Counted from the stretch's first letter, positions 43,573 through 53,327 are shown. The stretch is DNA of 64,000 nt from CAJQLB01 sp041392065 (GCA_041392065.1 JAWKMU010000004.1:186001-250000); one strand, 5' to 3'. A program made the numbers and translations. Notes: generated by a model not told the origin, from the sequence alone.

Positions 43573-44540
43573 ACAAATATGGTATCTAATTTTTCAATAT
43601 GGTCAAGGTCTATTTCATAAAAATCTTGAGTAATGGTTCTAGCTCCAAAGCCTTCTTTCCAATAGTTTAGTCCTTCATTAATTTGTCTGCCATTATTTTC
43701 ATTTGAAATACCAAAATCAAAAAATGATTTATCCTTAAACACATTATTAATTAAATGCAGATGTAAAAAATCTAAACTCCCTATTTCATTTTTTTCTTCG
43801 TTACCTGAAATATATTGTGAGTGCGCTACTTGCTTGGTTTCAAAAATGGTAGTTCCAGCCACTATGTTATCATTTTTATACACATTAAATTGTCTTATTT
43901 GTTTTGGGAATTTTTCTTTTAAAAGTCGAATTTCCTCTAGTGTATGAACAGGTTTAACATTATGTTTTGTGTTTAGGTTTGGTATTAGAATTTCATTCCA
44001 AAACTCCTTAAAATCATGAACTTCCTTTACTTTCAAACCATATTTTTCTGCTCTTTTGTTGCCAGCCAATCTGTCTTTAGAAATTTTGAGTTTGTTACTT
44101 AAGTGTAATACAGACAAGGTATCGCGTCGTGTTAAATTAGCATTTAAAACAAACATTAAATACCGAATTTCGTCGTTTGGTATTATTGAATAGATAGATG
44201 GCAATAGTTTTAAATGAAGGGTTTTAAAACCATTGTTTTTATAAAACAACATGACTGTTTGAAAACAAGAAACAAAATCTTTTAGCTTTATATCTTGGGT
44301 AGTAATTAAGCCACCATAAGTCAGTCCTTTATGTGAATGAATAACATACTCAACCTTATGAGCTGGAAGTAATGCAATAACTTTTTTGTCTTTAAATATC
44401 AAAAGGGAGCAATCATCAAATCTATCTTGATGATAGTCCATAAAATCTCTGTTAAACAAAAAGGTAGCGTTTTTGGAAGTTGCTACAAATTTGTCCCAAA
44501 GTTGTTTGTGAGTACTGTTATATTTTTCAACTGAAAAAAT
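43569..44540 (-). CDS. GNAT/FemAB-like acyltransferase, probable non-canonical start
   Basis: This protein of about 323 residues resembles GNAT-superfamily proteins of polysaccharide loci. It has RDTLSVLHLSNKLKISKDRLAGNKRAEK and the C-terminal acyl-CoA-binding-like region with DNIVAGTTIFE, then FDFGISNENNGRQINEGLNYWK. The N-terminus FSVEKYNSTHKQLWDKFVA is conserved in style, but the frame has no ATG, GTG or TTG there. An ATT codon stands where the start should be (44540-44538). The first ordinary start is TTG 44459 (296 residues). It could be a decaying or ATT-initiated gene. Confidence 0.72.
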   Translation of the reverse strand: MFSVEKYNSTHKQLWDKFVATSKNATFLFNRDFMDYHQDRFDDCSLLIFKDKKVIALLPAHKVEYVIHSHKGLTYGGLITTQDIKLKDFVSCFQTVMLFYKNNGFKTLHLKLLPSIYSIIPNDEIRYLMFVLNANLTRRDTLSVLHLSNKLKISKDRLAGNKRAEKYGLKVKEVHDFKEFWNEILIPNLNTKHNVKPVHTLEEIRLLKEKFPKQIRQFNVYKNDNIVAGTTIFETKQVAHSQYISGNEEKNEIGSLDFLHLHLINNVFKDKSFFDFGISNENNGRQINEGLNYWKEGFGARTITQDFYEIDLDHIEKLDTIFV

Positions 44541-44575
44541 AAGCGTTGGTCTTAAATTTTAACCTTGTGAAAGTA

Positions 44576-44806
44576 CTAATTTTTCCTCAAAAAAAGATAA
44601 TAGAAATTAATACATATAATTGCAAAATTAGTTACAATTATTGGCCAAGAGGTGCTTAACATAAAGCCATAAACCACAAATAATGCGCCTCCAATAGAAT
44701 TGATTATTCTAAGTTTATTAATATCTTTCATTAAAAAAGAAATTAAAACCGCAAACATAGCAGCATATCCAACCCATTCTGTTAAGGTAATTCCTAATAA
44801 TTCCAT
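44576..44806 (-). CDS. Small inner-membrane protein (YgjV/SWEET-like)
   Basis: This 76-residue protein has three membrane helices (GYAAMFAVLISFLM, LRIINSIGGALFVVYGFML, PIIVTNFAIICINFYYLFL). The pattern resembles the YgjV family and half-transporters of the SemiSWEET type. Its role is unknown. It lies between typA and the acyltransferase and follows the typA terminator, so it has its own transcription. Confidence 0.7.
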   Translation of the reverse strand: MELLGITLTEWVGYAAMFAVLISFLMKDINKLRIINSIGGALFVVYGFMLSTSWPIIVTNFAIICINFYYLFLRKN

Positions 44807-44824
44807 GTTTTTAAATTTATCAAT

Positions 44825-44857
44825 AAAAAAGAGAAAACCAGCTAAGATTTTCTCTTT
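44825..44857 (-). terminator. Intrinsic terminator after typA
   Basis: The arms AAAGAGAAAA (44828-44837) and TTTTCTCTTT (44848-44857) with a ten-base loop are followed by T-rich sequence on the minus strand. It lies 24 bases past the typA stop. Confidence 0.8.
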
Positions 44858-44880
44858 AAATATATAGGTTTTAAATATAA

Positions 44881-46680
44881 TTAAATATCCTTATTGCGTT
44901 TTCTGTCTACTTCTTTCAAGAGTATTTTACGCAATCTGATGTGGTTTGGTGTTACTTCTACATATTCGTCTTTTTGAATATACTCCAAAGCTTCTTCTAA
45001 AGAAAACTTAATAGCTGGTATTATCCTTGCTTTATCGTCTGCTCCTGAAGAACGTACATTACTTAACTTTTTAGTTTTTGTAATGTTAACAACCATATCA
45101 TCACCACGCGAATTTTCGCCAATAACCTGACCTTCATAAATATCTTCACCTGGATCAACAAAAAACTTTCCACGCTCTTGTAATTTATCTATAGAATAAG
45201 GGATAGCTTGACCATTTTCCATTGAAACTAAACTTCCGTTTTGACGCTCTGGAATACCTCCTTTAATAGGTTGGTATTCTTTAAAACGATGAGCCATAAT
45301 AGCTTCACCTGCAGTTGCAGTAAGTAATTGATTACGTAAACCAATAATACCACGTGAAGGCACCATAAATTTACAAATCATTCGGTCGCCTTTACCTTCC
45401 ATACTCAACATTTCTCCTTTACGTAAGGTCACCATTTCTATAGCTTTTCCTGAAACTAATTCAGGTAAATCAATAGTCATCTCTTCAACTGGCTCACATT
45501 TTACACCATCAATCTCTTTAATGATTACTTGTGGTTGTCCAATTTGTAGCTCATAACCTTCACGACGCATAGTTTCAATCAAAACTGATAAATGCAATAC
45601 ACCACGACCAAACACCAAGAACTTATCTGCACTATCTGTTTCATTAACACGTAATGCTAAGTTTTTTTCTAACTCTCTATTTAAACGATCTTTAATGTGT
45701 CTTGATGTTACAAACTTACCATCTTTACCAAAAAATGGAGAATCATTAATAGTGAACAACATACTCATTGTTGGTTCGTCTATAGCAATAGTTTTTAGTC
45801 CTTCTGGATTTTCGAAATCTGCAATAGTATCACCAATATCAAACCCTTCAAGACCAACTAAGGCACAAATATCACCTGCTTTTACTTCTTCTACTTTTAT
45901 TCTACCTAAACCTTCAAAGGTGTGTAATTCTTTAATTTTTGATTTTACGACGCGTCCATCACGTTTTACTAAAGAAATATTTTGTCCAGCTTTAAGTGTT
46001 CCTCTTGTTAATCTTCCAATAGCTATTCGACCAGTAAATGAAGAATAATCTAACGAAGTAATTAACATTTGTGTTGAACCTTCTTCAATTTTTGGTGAAG
46101 GAATATGCTCAATTACCATATCTAATAATGGTTGAATAGAGTTGGTTTGTTTTTTCCAATCATCACTCATCCAATTGTGCTTTGCTGAACCATAAACTGT
46201 TGGGAAATCTAATTGCCATTCTTCAGCACCAAGCTCAAACATTAAGTCAAAAACAGCTTCGTGTACTTCGTCTGGAGTACAGTTTTCTTTATCAACTTTA
46301 TTAATTACAACACAAGGTTTCAATCCTAAATTGATAGCTTTTTGCAAAACAAAACGTGTTTGAGGCATTGGACCTTCAAAAGCATCAACCAACAACAATA
46401 CACCATCAGCCATGTTTAATACACGTTCTACTTCACCACCAAAATCCGCGTGACCTGGAGTATCAATAATGTTAATTTTTGTATCCTTATAAACAACCGA
46501 AACGTTTTTTGAGGTAATAGTAATCCCTCTTTCACGTTCTAAATCGTTGTTATCAAGAATTAAATCGCCTGTGTTTTCGTTTTCACGAAACAATTGGCAA
46601 TGGTACATAATCTTATCAACCAAAGTTGTTTTGCCGTGGTCAACGTGCGCAATAATTGCAATGTTTTTAATATTAGCCAT
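44881..46680 (-). CDS. typA: Translational GTPase TypA/BipA
   Basis: This 599-residue ribosome-binding GTPase is involved in 50S assembly and stress responses. The G1 motif AHVDHGKT is at residues 11-18, with DTPGHADFGGEVERVL and the G4 motif NKVDKE. The C-terminal TypA domain is intact (VSGKAIEMVTLRKGEM and RGIIGLRNQLLTATAGEAIMAHRF). Length is close to the E. coli protein. A TACCTTTG element 22 bases before the ATG is a candidate -7 box. Confidence 0.97.
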   Translation of the reverse strand: MANIKNIAIIAHVDHGKTTLVDKIMYHCQLFRENENTGDLILDNNDLERERGITITSKNVSVVYKDTKINIIDTPGHADFGGEVERVLNMADGVLLLVDAFEGPMPQTRFVLQKAINLGLKPCVVINKVDKENCTPDEVHEAVFDLMFELGAEEWQLDFPTVYGSAKHNWMSDDWKKQTNSIQPLLDMVIEHIPSPKIEEGSTQMLITSLDYSSFTGRIAIGRLTRGTLKAGQNISLVKRDGRVVKSKIKELHTFEGLGRIKVEEVKAGDICALVGLEGFDIGDTIADFENPEGLKTIAIDEPTMSMLFTINDSPFFGKDGKFVTSRHIKDRLNRELEKNLALRVNETDSADKFLVFGRGVLHLSVLIETMRREGYELQIGQPQVIIKEIDGVKCEPVEEMTIDLPELVSGKAIEMVTLRKGEMLSMEGKGDRMICKFMVPSRGIIGLRNQLLTATAGEAIMAHRFKEYQPIKGGIPERQNGSLVSMENGQAIPYSIDKLQERGKFFVDPGEDIYEGQVIGENSRGDDMVVNITKTKKLSNVRSSGADDKARIIPAIKFSLEEALEYIQKDEYVEVTPNHIRLRKILLKEVDRKRNKDI

Positions 46681-46701
46681 AGCTATTTTATTTTAAGCGT
46701 G

Positions 46702-46709
46702 CAAAGGTA
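46702..46709 (-). promoter_or_regulatory. Probable -7 element of typA
   Basis: TACCTTTG on the minus strand fits TAnnTTTG and lies 21 bases from the typA start codon. No clear TTG lies at the proper distance. Confidence 0.4.
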
Positions 46710-46838
46710 AGTTATATTTTATGAATTTTATATCATTAGTAGGCATATTTAAATATGTTAAATTCTTGTTATTTAGGAATTTTAACAAAATATGATGTTG
46801 TAGCTTAACGTTAAAGGATTAGATTAATAGCAAACACC

Positions 46839-47198
46839 ATGAAACTTTTAAACAAATACGCGAATTTAGTTCCGTACCTTTACTTTATTGCAGCAATTGC
46901 TTATGTTTTTACTTACACCAATCAGCGTGAAGGTATTTTGGCTTATCCAATTTTACTACTTGGTATTCCCTTTTTATGGCAATTGATAAGACCAAATGTA
47001 AAGTTAAATTTTGCTTTAGGAATCACTTTTATGTGCTTGTCGTCTTATATGATTTTGGCTTATTTATCAGATATTTTCAATATTATTTCGTTCAACGCTA
47101 AAATCAGTCATTTATTAATTATTGGTAGTGGTTTTATTTTAGCAAATTTTGTGATGTCACTTTGGATTATAAGAAATAGTATTAAGCAAACCTTCTAA
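46839..47198 (+). CDS. Small membrane protein of unknown function
   Basis: This 119-residue protein has four hydrophobic segments (YANLVPYLYFIAAIAYVF, ILAYPILLLGIPFLWQLI, FALGITFMCLSSYMILAYL, LLIIGSGFILANFVMSLWII). I do not recognise a family. It is 33 bases upstream of kdsA in the same direction, but a promoter-like element sits between the two. Confidence 0.65.
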   Translation: MKLLNKYANLVPYLYFIAAIAYVFTYTNQREGILAYPILLLGIPFLWQLIRPNVKLNFALGITFMCLSSYMILAYLSDIFNIISFNAKISHLLIIGSGFILANFVMSLWIIRNSIKQTF

Positions 47199-47204
47199 AT
47201 TGTT

Positions 47205-47212
47205 TATCTTTG
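47205..47212 (+). promoter_or_regulatory. Probable -7 element of kdsA
   Basis: TATCTTTG fits TAnnTTTG and lies 19 bases before the kdsA ATG. No TTG is seen at the proper distance upstream. Confidence 0.4.
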
Positions 47213-47231
47213 TGGCTTAAAATTTAAGCCA

Positions 47232-48050
47232 ATGACGCTTCAAGATGTTCCGAAAATAAAACATACAGATTCTAAAAACTTCTTTTTGTTAGCAGGACCA
47301 TGTGCTATTGAAGGTGAAGATATGGCAATGCAAATTGCCGAAAAAGTATGCAATATTACCAATAAGCTCGAAATTCCTTATGTTTTTAAAGGTAGTTTTA
47401 AAAAAGCGAACCGAAGCAGAATTGATAGTTTTACAGGAATTGGTGATGAAAAAGCACTTGAAATTTTAGCTAAAGTTTCACAGACCTTTGATGTGCCAAC
47501 TGTTACTGATATTCATGAGATTTATGATGCAAATATGGCTGCTCAATATGTTGATGTGTTACAAATTCCAGCATTTCTGGTCAGGCAAACCGATTTGGTA
47601 GTCGCAGCTGCAAAAACTGGAAAAGTTGTTAACCTGAAAAAAGGACAGTTTATGAGTCCTGAAGCTATGAAACATGCTGTACAAAAAGTAAAAGACGCTG
47701 GGAATGATAAAGCTTGGATTACTGATAGAGGCACTATGTTTGGTTATCAAGATATGATTGTTGATTTTAGAGGTATACCAACCATGCGTCAATATGCACC
47801 AACTATATTAGATGTAACACACTCATTACAACAACCTAACCAAACTATTGGTGTTACAGGTGGACGACCAGATATGATTGAAACCATTGCCAGAGCTGGA
47901 GTTGTTAATAATGTTGATGGTTTATTTATTGAAACCCATTTTGATCCTGCAAATGCCAAAAGTGATGGTGCTAATATGCTTCATTTGGATAATTTAGAAA
48001 AATTATTGACTAATTTAGTTGCAATTAGAAAAATCATAAATAGTTTATAA
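47232..48050 (+). CDS. kdsA: 3-deoxy-D-manno-octulosonate-8-phosphate synthase
   Basis: This 272-residue TIM-barrel enzyme condenses phosphoenolpyruvate and arabinose-5-phosphate to KDO-8-phosphate for lipopolysaccharide. It has FLLAGPCAIEGEDMA, KGSFKKANRSR, VTDIHE, QIPAFLVRQTDL and GGRPDMIETIARAG. Length is slightly below the E. coli protein. It converges with the DUF1801 gene, whose stop is directly adjacent. Confidence 0.96.
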   Translation: MTLQDVPKIKHTDSKNFFLLAGPCAIEGEDMAMQIAEKVCNITNKLEIPYVFKGSFKKANRSRIDSFTGIGDEKALEILAKVSQTFDVPTVTDIHEIYDANMAAQYVDVLQIPAFLVRQTDLVVAAAKTGKVVNLKKGQFMSPEAMKHAVQKVKDAGNDKAWITDRGTMFGYQDMIVDFRGIPTMRQYAPTILDVTHSLQQPNQTIGVTGGRPDMIETIARAGVVNNVDGLFIETHFDPANAKSDGANMLHLDNLEKLLTNLVAIRKIINSL

Positions 48051-48434
48051 TTAGTTATCTAACAACCAAGCTCTCTTGTTTTTCTCTGTTTGAATTGCTG
48101 CTACTTTAAGTAATTCAACAAATTGGAGTTCGTCTAAATCTTCTATTTTTTTAAGTTGTATGGATCGAACTTGTTTGCGTTTATTTTCATTTTTAAGAAC
48201 TGGAAATTCTTTTTCAAACACAATACCATGTACAAAAGCAACATCAACATAATCCTTTCCTTTTAAAACATTAAGGTAAAGCATTGGTTTTTTTCCAATA
48301 TGATAAAACGGAATGTTATAACTGTAACGCTCTATTACATTAGGTAATGTTTTTAAAATCACATTTCTAACATAAAGCATGATAGATTGAAATGGTTCTG
48401 GTTGATTGTATAAGTAATCATCAACTGGTTTCAA
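48051..48434 (-). CDS. DUF1801 family protein
   Basis: This 127-residue protein starts MKPVDDYLYNQPEPFQSIMLYVRNVI and has RYSYNIPFYHIGKKPMLYLNV, both usual in DUF1801/YdhG-like proteins. The start codon is TTG with no close ATG. Function is unknown. It lies three bases from the S9 peptidase gene upstream and is likely translated from the same mRNA. Confidence 0.8.
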   Translation of the reverse strand: MKPVDDYLYNQPEPFQSIMLYVRNVILKTLPNVIERYSYNIPFYHIGKKPMLYLNVLKGKDYVDVAFVHGIVFEKEFPVLKNENKRKQVRSIQLKKIEDLDELQFVELLKVAAIQTEKNKRAWLLDN

Positions 48435-48437
48435 TTC

Positions 48438-50435
48438 TCAATCCTTCTTATTTTGTTTTTTAAAAAACTCATTTGCGGAATCCATAATATACCCTAAACT
48501 ATTGCTATCATAGATAGAATGACCTTCATTTTGTAAAACTTCTAATTTTGCGTCTTTTTTATACTCGTTTAAGGCTTCAATCATTTCCTGAGAATGCTCA
48601 ACTGGAATTATATCATCTTTTTTACCATGAAAAATTAATAGAGGAATATTAAAATCCTCTGCGTAGTTTATTGGAGAAATTTTATTAAGATATTTAGATT
48701 GGTTAGAGCCTAAGGCTGTGTTCCAAAATTCATAAGCAAAATAATTTTTTTCTTTTTTCTGTTGCCTCATCCATTCTTTTAAATCTGATGGAGCCGAAAT
48801 TGCAACTCCTGCAGAATATAGATTTGGATATTTAATTAAGCTCATATATGTTGCATAACCTCCATAACTATGACCAAAAATAAAAACTCTATTTTTATCA
48901 ATATAAAAATTGTCTGAAACAAAACCAACTGCATCTGCAATATCGTTTATCATTACTTCATCTATACTATTTACACCAGCTAGAACATGATTTTTGCCAA
49001 ATCCTGTTGAACCTCTGAAATTAACTCTTAGCGCTGCATAGCCTCTAGATGAAAAATATTGAGAGAAATCGTCAAATTCCCAATAATCTCTTGCCCAAGG
49101 ACCTCCATGAGGTATAACTACTAAAGGTACTTTATTATCTTTAGAATAATCTTCAGGAAGATTAAGATAACATGGAATCTTGAAATCATCTCTAGTTGTT
49201 GCAATAACATTCTTTGTTTTGGAAAGCTGATATTTATTTAATTCATCATTAAAATGAAACATAACAGCATAGGAATTGACTGAACTATCATAAACTCCAA
49301 TATTTCCAGCATTTACATCATTCCATTGATAAATTAACAATCTAGTATTACTGTAATCAGAATCAATTATTTCGTTGATAAATTGCGGATAAAGATCATT
49401 AAGTTTACTGTGTTTATTCTTATAATCTTCTGAAAACCATTTGTATTGAGGCAATATGCCATCATATTTTATACCTGCTAATTCAAAATTATTAAAATCA
49501 AAAATTAAGGATACATCTTTACCATCACTATCAATTACATCACAATTAACATCTTTTAATAAAACATCTTTAACTGTGTTAGACTTTAAATCGTATGATA
49601 CTAAATATTTCTTATCTGAATTTATGTTTGTTGTTAAGTATATAATATCATCTTCAAAACCATAACCTAAAAAATCGATAGTTTTGTTTAGGTAAGAAGT
49701 TCCATCAACTCTCAACTCATAAACTTGGTTTTCAATATTAACATTAAAAATTTCCCATTTATCATTTTTCTCATTTAATTTATAATAGGCATAACCTTCT
49801 TCATCAAATCGCATCCCAAACTTGACATTACCTTTGGCATCAGTTATCCACTTATTAATTTTATTATGCTTACCACTCAAAACGGTAATTTTTTCGCCAG
49901 TATAAATATTTACTCGCTTAATATCAGCATTTCCTTCATAATCAAAAGTTTCAATAAGAATTTCGTTTTTATTGTTAGGTAATAAGCTTATAACATTATT
50001 AAACTTTATACTTCTATAAAAACTATATATACTTTTTCCTTTCATATCAGATAGCCTACTAACAATTACTGTAGCATTAGAGCCATCAATATCAATAGCA
50101 AGAATTTCACCCAACGATTCATATATGAGACGTTTTTCAGAAAGCCAATAAATGTTTTGAATAGAATTTTTACCCATTGGTATTCTATTATACACCTTGT
50201 AACCATCTATATCAACAATAATTATATCTCTCTCGATATTATTATCTTCTATTTCAGCAAAATATTTTCCATCAGGTGATATTGAAAAATCATGCAGTTT
50301 TGACCGTTTAAATAAGATATCTGTTGGCACAGGCTTAATGATAGAATCAACTGGTTTAATTGCTAAAGAATCTTGTGCAGTGAGATTTATGGATAAAAAA
50401 AATATAAAAAATAAGCTGAAAATAGGTTTGTTCAT
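48438..50435 (-). CDS. S9-family serine peptidase (acylaminoacyl-peptidase-like)
   Basis: This 665-residue exported protein has a signal peptide (FSLFFIFFLSINLTAQ) and an N-terminal propeller-like region. The C-terminal alpha/beta-hydrolase domain has VVIPHGGPWARDYWEF, the nucleophile in FIFGHSYGGYA, Asp in IFHGKKDDIIPV and His in NEGHSIYD. The triad is complete, so it should cleave peptides near N-termini in the periplasm. Confidence 0.9.
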   Translation of the reverse strand: MNKPIFSLFFIFFLSINLTAQDSLAIKPVDSIIKPVPTDILFKRSKLHDFSISPDGKYFAEIEDNNIERDIIIVDIDGYKVYNRIPMGKNSIQNIYWLSEKRLIYESLGEILAIDIDGSNATVIVSRLSDMKGKSIYSFYRSIKFNNVISLLPNNKNEILIETFDYEGNADIKRVNIYTGEKITVLSGKHNKINKWITDAKGNVKFGMRFDEEGYAYYKLNEKNDKWEIFNVNIENQVYELRVDGTSYLNKTIDFLGYGFEDDIIYLTTNINSDKKYLVSYDLKSNTVKDVLLKDVNCDVIDSDGKDVSLIFDFNNFELAGIKYDGILPQYKWFSEDYKNKHSKLNDLYPQFINEIIDSDYSNTRLLIYQWNDVNAGNIGVYDSSVNSYAVMFHFNDELNKYQLSKTKNVIATTRDDFKIPCYLNLPEDYSKDNKVPLVVIPHGGPWARDYWEFDDFSQYFSSRGYAALRVNFRGSTGFGKNHVLAGVNSIDEVMINDIADAVGFVSDNFYIDKNRVFIFGHSYGGYATYMSLIKYPNLYSAGVAISAPSDLKEWMRQQKKEKNYFAYEFWNTALGSNQSKYLNKISPINYAEDFNIPLLIFHGKKDDIIPVEHSQEMIEALNEYKKDAKLEVLQNEGHSIYDSNSLGYIMDSANEFFKKQNKKD

Positions 50436-50635
50436 GTTTAAAAAAATGATTGGTTGTGTTGTAAATTTATACTTTTTAAATTTTAAATGCTAAACTTATT
50501 AAACTAAATGAGAAACTATTAAACAATTAAGGCTTTAGAGATTCATAAAAACATTACCTATAAAAAGTACTTAATGCTAATTAGTAAATATTAAAAATCA
50601 CTACATTTAAACTTAAAATCGTCAAAAACATTAAT

Positions 50636-52330
50636 ATGAAAACCATCTATAAAATCAACTTGATAATTTGTTTTAACTTTTTTTTCATCTTTAATTATAA
50701 ACTTAACGCTCAAACCTATGCCAAAAATGGTATGGTTGTTTCTGCAAATAAGTTATCATCTCAAACAGGAGTTGATATTTTAAAACAAGGAGGTAATGCA
50801 GTTGATGCTGCCATAGCTACAGCATTTTCACTTGCAGTAACACATCCAACTGCAGGAAATATTGGTGGTGGAGGATTTATGGTGTTTATGAATGCTGAAG
50901 GAGAAACAACGACAATCGATTTTAGAGAAAAAGCTCCATTAGCATCATCTGAAACTATGTTTTTAGACGAAGAAGGTAATATTAAAGACAACAGTAACCA
51001 CAAAGGATTACTTGCTGTTGGAGTTCCTGGAACTGTCGCAGGTTTGTATTTAGCTCATCAAAAATATGGAAAACTACCTTGGAAAAACTTGGTTCAACCA
51101 GCTATTGACTTGGCTGAAAACGGTTTTGCTCTTAACTGGGATTTGTTTGGAGATGCTGAGTATTTTAAAAAAGTTGCTGAAGAGTATCCTTTTATGGCAA
51201 ATTATTTCAACAATGAAAATGGAGCACTCACGCAACCCAATGAAATTTGGAAACAGAAAGCCTTAGCCAATACACTTAAAAAAATAAGAGATCAAGGTCG
51301 TGATGGATTTTATAAAGGTGAAGTAGCTCAAAAAATAGAAGACTACATGAAATCCAATGGTGGCATTATTACTACTGAAGATTTATTGAAATATGAAGCT
51401 ATTGAACGTAAGCCAATAAAAGGGACTTACAAAGGTTATGATATTTACGGAATGCCTCCTCCTAGTTCTGGTGGAGCAACGCTGATACAAATGATGAACA
51501 CTATGGAGTTGGTAGATTGGGAAGCTGTAGAATTTAACTCTACCGAATATGTTCATATTCTTGCCGAAGCCATGCGTCGAGCTTATGCTGATAGAGCTGA
51601 GTTTTTAGGCGATCCAGACTTTAATCCAGATATGCCAATTGATAGATTAATCTCTAAGGAACATGCAAAAAAACGCTTTGCAAATCTTAATATGGAAAGA
51701 GCTTCTGTTAGTGATTCCACAAAATTTGGGCAGATTTATGATGGTACCAATACAACGCATTTTTCAGTTATTGATAAAGATGGCAATGCCATCTCACTTA
51801 CTTATACACTCGAGAATGGCTATGGTGTGAAAATGGGCTCTAAAGAGCTAGGCTTTATTTTCAATAACGAAATGGGAGATTTTAATCCTGTTCCAGGAGT
51901 TACAACTTCAGGTTGGCAAATTGGCACAAAACCAAATTTAATAGCTCCTCAAAAACGAATGCTGTCAAGCATGTCTCCTACTATTGTTGCCAAAGATGGC
52001 AAACCTTATTTAATTATTGGAAGTCCTGGAGGACGAACCATTATCAACACAGTATTTCAAACCACATTGAACGTTTTGGAGTTTGATATGCGTATTGATA
52101 AAGCAATTGAAGCTATGAAAATTCACCATCAATGGTCACCAGACATGATTTCATATGAAGAACACTTAATGTCTCCAGACACTCGAAAAGCTTTAGAAAA
52201 AATGGGACACACATTACGAGGGGTTGGTGGTTTAGGAGCACTAATGGGAATAACTATAGATCCTGAAACAAAGCTTATAACAGGAGCTTCAGATTCTTCA
52301 AGACCAGAAGGCGCAGCTATTGGCTATTAA
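50636..52330 (+). CDS. ggt: Gamma-glutamyltransferase
   Basis: This 564-residue exported enzyme transfers or hydrolyses gamma-glutamyl groups, as in glutathione use. The N-terminal signal ends LNAQ. The large subunit has GGNAVDAAIATAFSLAVTHP and FREKAP. The self-cleavage site is NTTHFSV, with Thr373 as the likely nucleophile and small-subunit N-terminus. The substrate-binding region LSSMSPTIV and GSPGGRTI are intact. The 200-base upstream spacer holds no recognisable gene. Confidence 0.94.
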   Translation: MKTIYKINLIICFNFFFIFNYKLNAQTYAKNGMVVSANKLSSQTGVDILKQGGNAVDAAIATAFSLAVTHPTAGNIGGGGFMVFMNAEGETTTIDFREKAPLASSETMFLDEEGNIKDNSNHKGLLAVGVPGTVAGLYLAHQKYGKLPWKNLVQPAIDLAENGFALNWDLFGDAEYFKKVAEEYPFMANYFNNENGALTQPNEIWKQKALANTLKKIRDQGRDGFYKGEVAQKIEDYMKSNGGIITTEDLLKYEAIERKPIKGTYKGYDIYGMPPPSSGGATLIQMMNTMELVDWEAVEFNSTEYVHILAEAMRRAYADRAEFLGDPDFNPDMPIDRLISKEHAKKRFANLNMERASVSDSTKFGQIYDGTNTTHFSVIDKDGNAISLTYTLENGYGVKMGSKELGFIFNNEMGDFNPVPGVTTSGWQIGTKPNLIAPQKRMLSSMSPTIVAKDGKPYLIIGSPGGRTIINTVFQTTLNVLEFDMRIDKAIEAMKIHHQWSPDMISYEEHLMSPDTRKALEKMGHTLRGVGGLGALMGITIDPETKLITGASDSSRPEGAAIGY

Positions 52331-52351
52331 ATTTATTTAACAAAAATTTAG

Positions 52352-52382
52352 TTGTAAATATAAATTAAATTTATTTACTTTG
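52352..52382 (+). promoter_or_regulatory. Probable promoter of the membrane-protein operon
   Basis: TTG (52352-52354), a 21-base spacer and TACTTTG (52376-52382) resemble the Bacteroidota promoter, with the -7 element one base short. The palindromic operator begins inside the -7 box, so a bound repressor would block it. Confidence 0.5.
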
Positions 52383-52393
52383 CAATTCAAAGT
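52377..52393. promoter_or_regulatory. Palindromic operator ACTTTG-N5-CAAAGT, copy 1
   Basis: ACTTTG (52377-52382), CAATT and CAAAGT (52388-52393) form an inverted repeat nine bases before the ATG at 52403. The same arms and spacing recur at 53650. The small winged-helix protein encoded in between is the obvious candidate binder. Confidence 0.6.
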
Positions 52394-52402
52394 ACTTTTA
52401 AT

Positions 52403-53026
52403 ATGAAATCAAAAGATTATCTAAAAGACCTCAACGAGATAAAACATCTTATGAACAAATCGTCTCGATTTATGTCGCTAAGTGGTTTGTCTGGTATATT
52501 GGCAGGAATTTATGCCTTAATTGGTGCCTTTTTCGTGAAAAGGATTATTAATGAAATTAATGAATCTTCAAATGAGTTAAAAAGATTTATAATTGCATAT
52601 GATTCTGTTTTAACACTTATATTAATTGCATTTGGAGTTCTATTTCTTTCGGTTATAACAGGAATTTATCTTAGTTGGAGAAAGGCTAAAAAACATGGTG
52701 AAAAATTATGGGATTCTGCCTCTAAAAGACTACTTATTAATTTCTTAATACCATTAATTACCGGAGGATTTTTTGTCATTTTCTTAATTGAAAAAGAAAT
52801 GTTTACACTAGTTGCTCCTCTTACACTTGCCTTTTATGGACTTGCACTTGTTAATGCAAGCAAATATACACTTGGTTATATTAGATATTTAGGAATAACT
52901 ATTATTATACTTAGCCTAATATCCTTATGGTTCATTGGATATAGATTACTATTTTGGTCATTAGGTTTTGGAGTTTGCCACATTATATATGGTACTTTAA
53001 TGTATTTTAAATATGATAACAACTAA
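52403..53026 (+). CDS. Integral membrane protein of unknown function
   Basis: This 207-residue protein starts MKSKDYLKDLNEIKHLMNKSSRFMSLSGLSG and has about five to six membrane helices. The amphipathic N-terminus (KDLNEIKHLMN) resembles that of small flavobacterial membrane proteins encoded beside HTH regulators. It is the first gene of an operon with a second membrane protein and a winged-helix regulator. Function is unknown. Confidence 0.75.
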   Translation: MKSKDYLKDLNEIKHLMNKSSRFMSLSGLSGILAGIYALIGAFFVKRIINEINESSNELKRFIIAYDSVLTLILIAFGVLFLSVITGIYLSWRKAKKHGEKLWDSASKRLLINFLIPLITGGFFVIFLIEKEMFTLVAPLTLAFYGLALVNASKYTLGYIRYLGITIIILSLISLWFIGYRLLFWSLGFGVCHIIYGTLMYFKYDNN

Positions 53027-53036
53027 AATTTATTCA

Positions 53037-53327
53037 ATGATTATGAATGGTAAAAGGATGCTTACTATTATAGGAATTGTATTGCTCATTTTACTTATTC
53101 CACTTATTGGAATGCAAATCTCTGACGGAGTTAATTGGAGTTTGTCTGACTTTATTATTGCTGGAGTTTTATTACTAACAACAGGACTTAGTAGCGAATT
53201 GGTAATACAAAACGTAAAGAAAAAAGAAATCCGAAATACGCTTATCATAGTTTTAATTATGGCATTGCTTTTAATTTGGATAGAATTGGCTGTTGGCATT
53301 TTTGGCTCGCCTTTATCTGGAAGTTAA
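53037..53327 (+). CDS. Small membrane protein of unknown function
   Basis: This 96-residue protein has three membrane helices (MLTIIGIVLLILLIPLIGM, DFIIAGVLLLTTGLSSELVI, LIIVLIMALLLIWIELAVGIFG). The start is taken at 53037; ATG 53013, 53043 and 53055 are also in frame. The gene overlaps or abuts the preceding one and is nine bases before the regulator gene, so all three are translated together. Confidence 0.7.
   Translation: MIMNGKRMLTIIGIVLLILLIPLIGMQISDGVNWSLSDFIIAGVLLLTTGLSSELVIQNVKKKEIRNTLIIVLIMALLLIWIELAVGIFGSPLSGS

Noticed and set aside
53030..53299. Open frame of 89 codons on the minus strand
   Set aside because: It is the reverse of the small membrane-protein gene at 53037, which fits the operon better.
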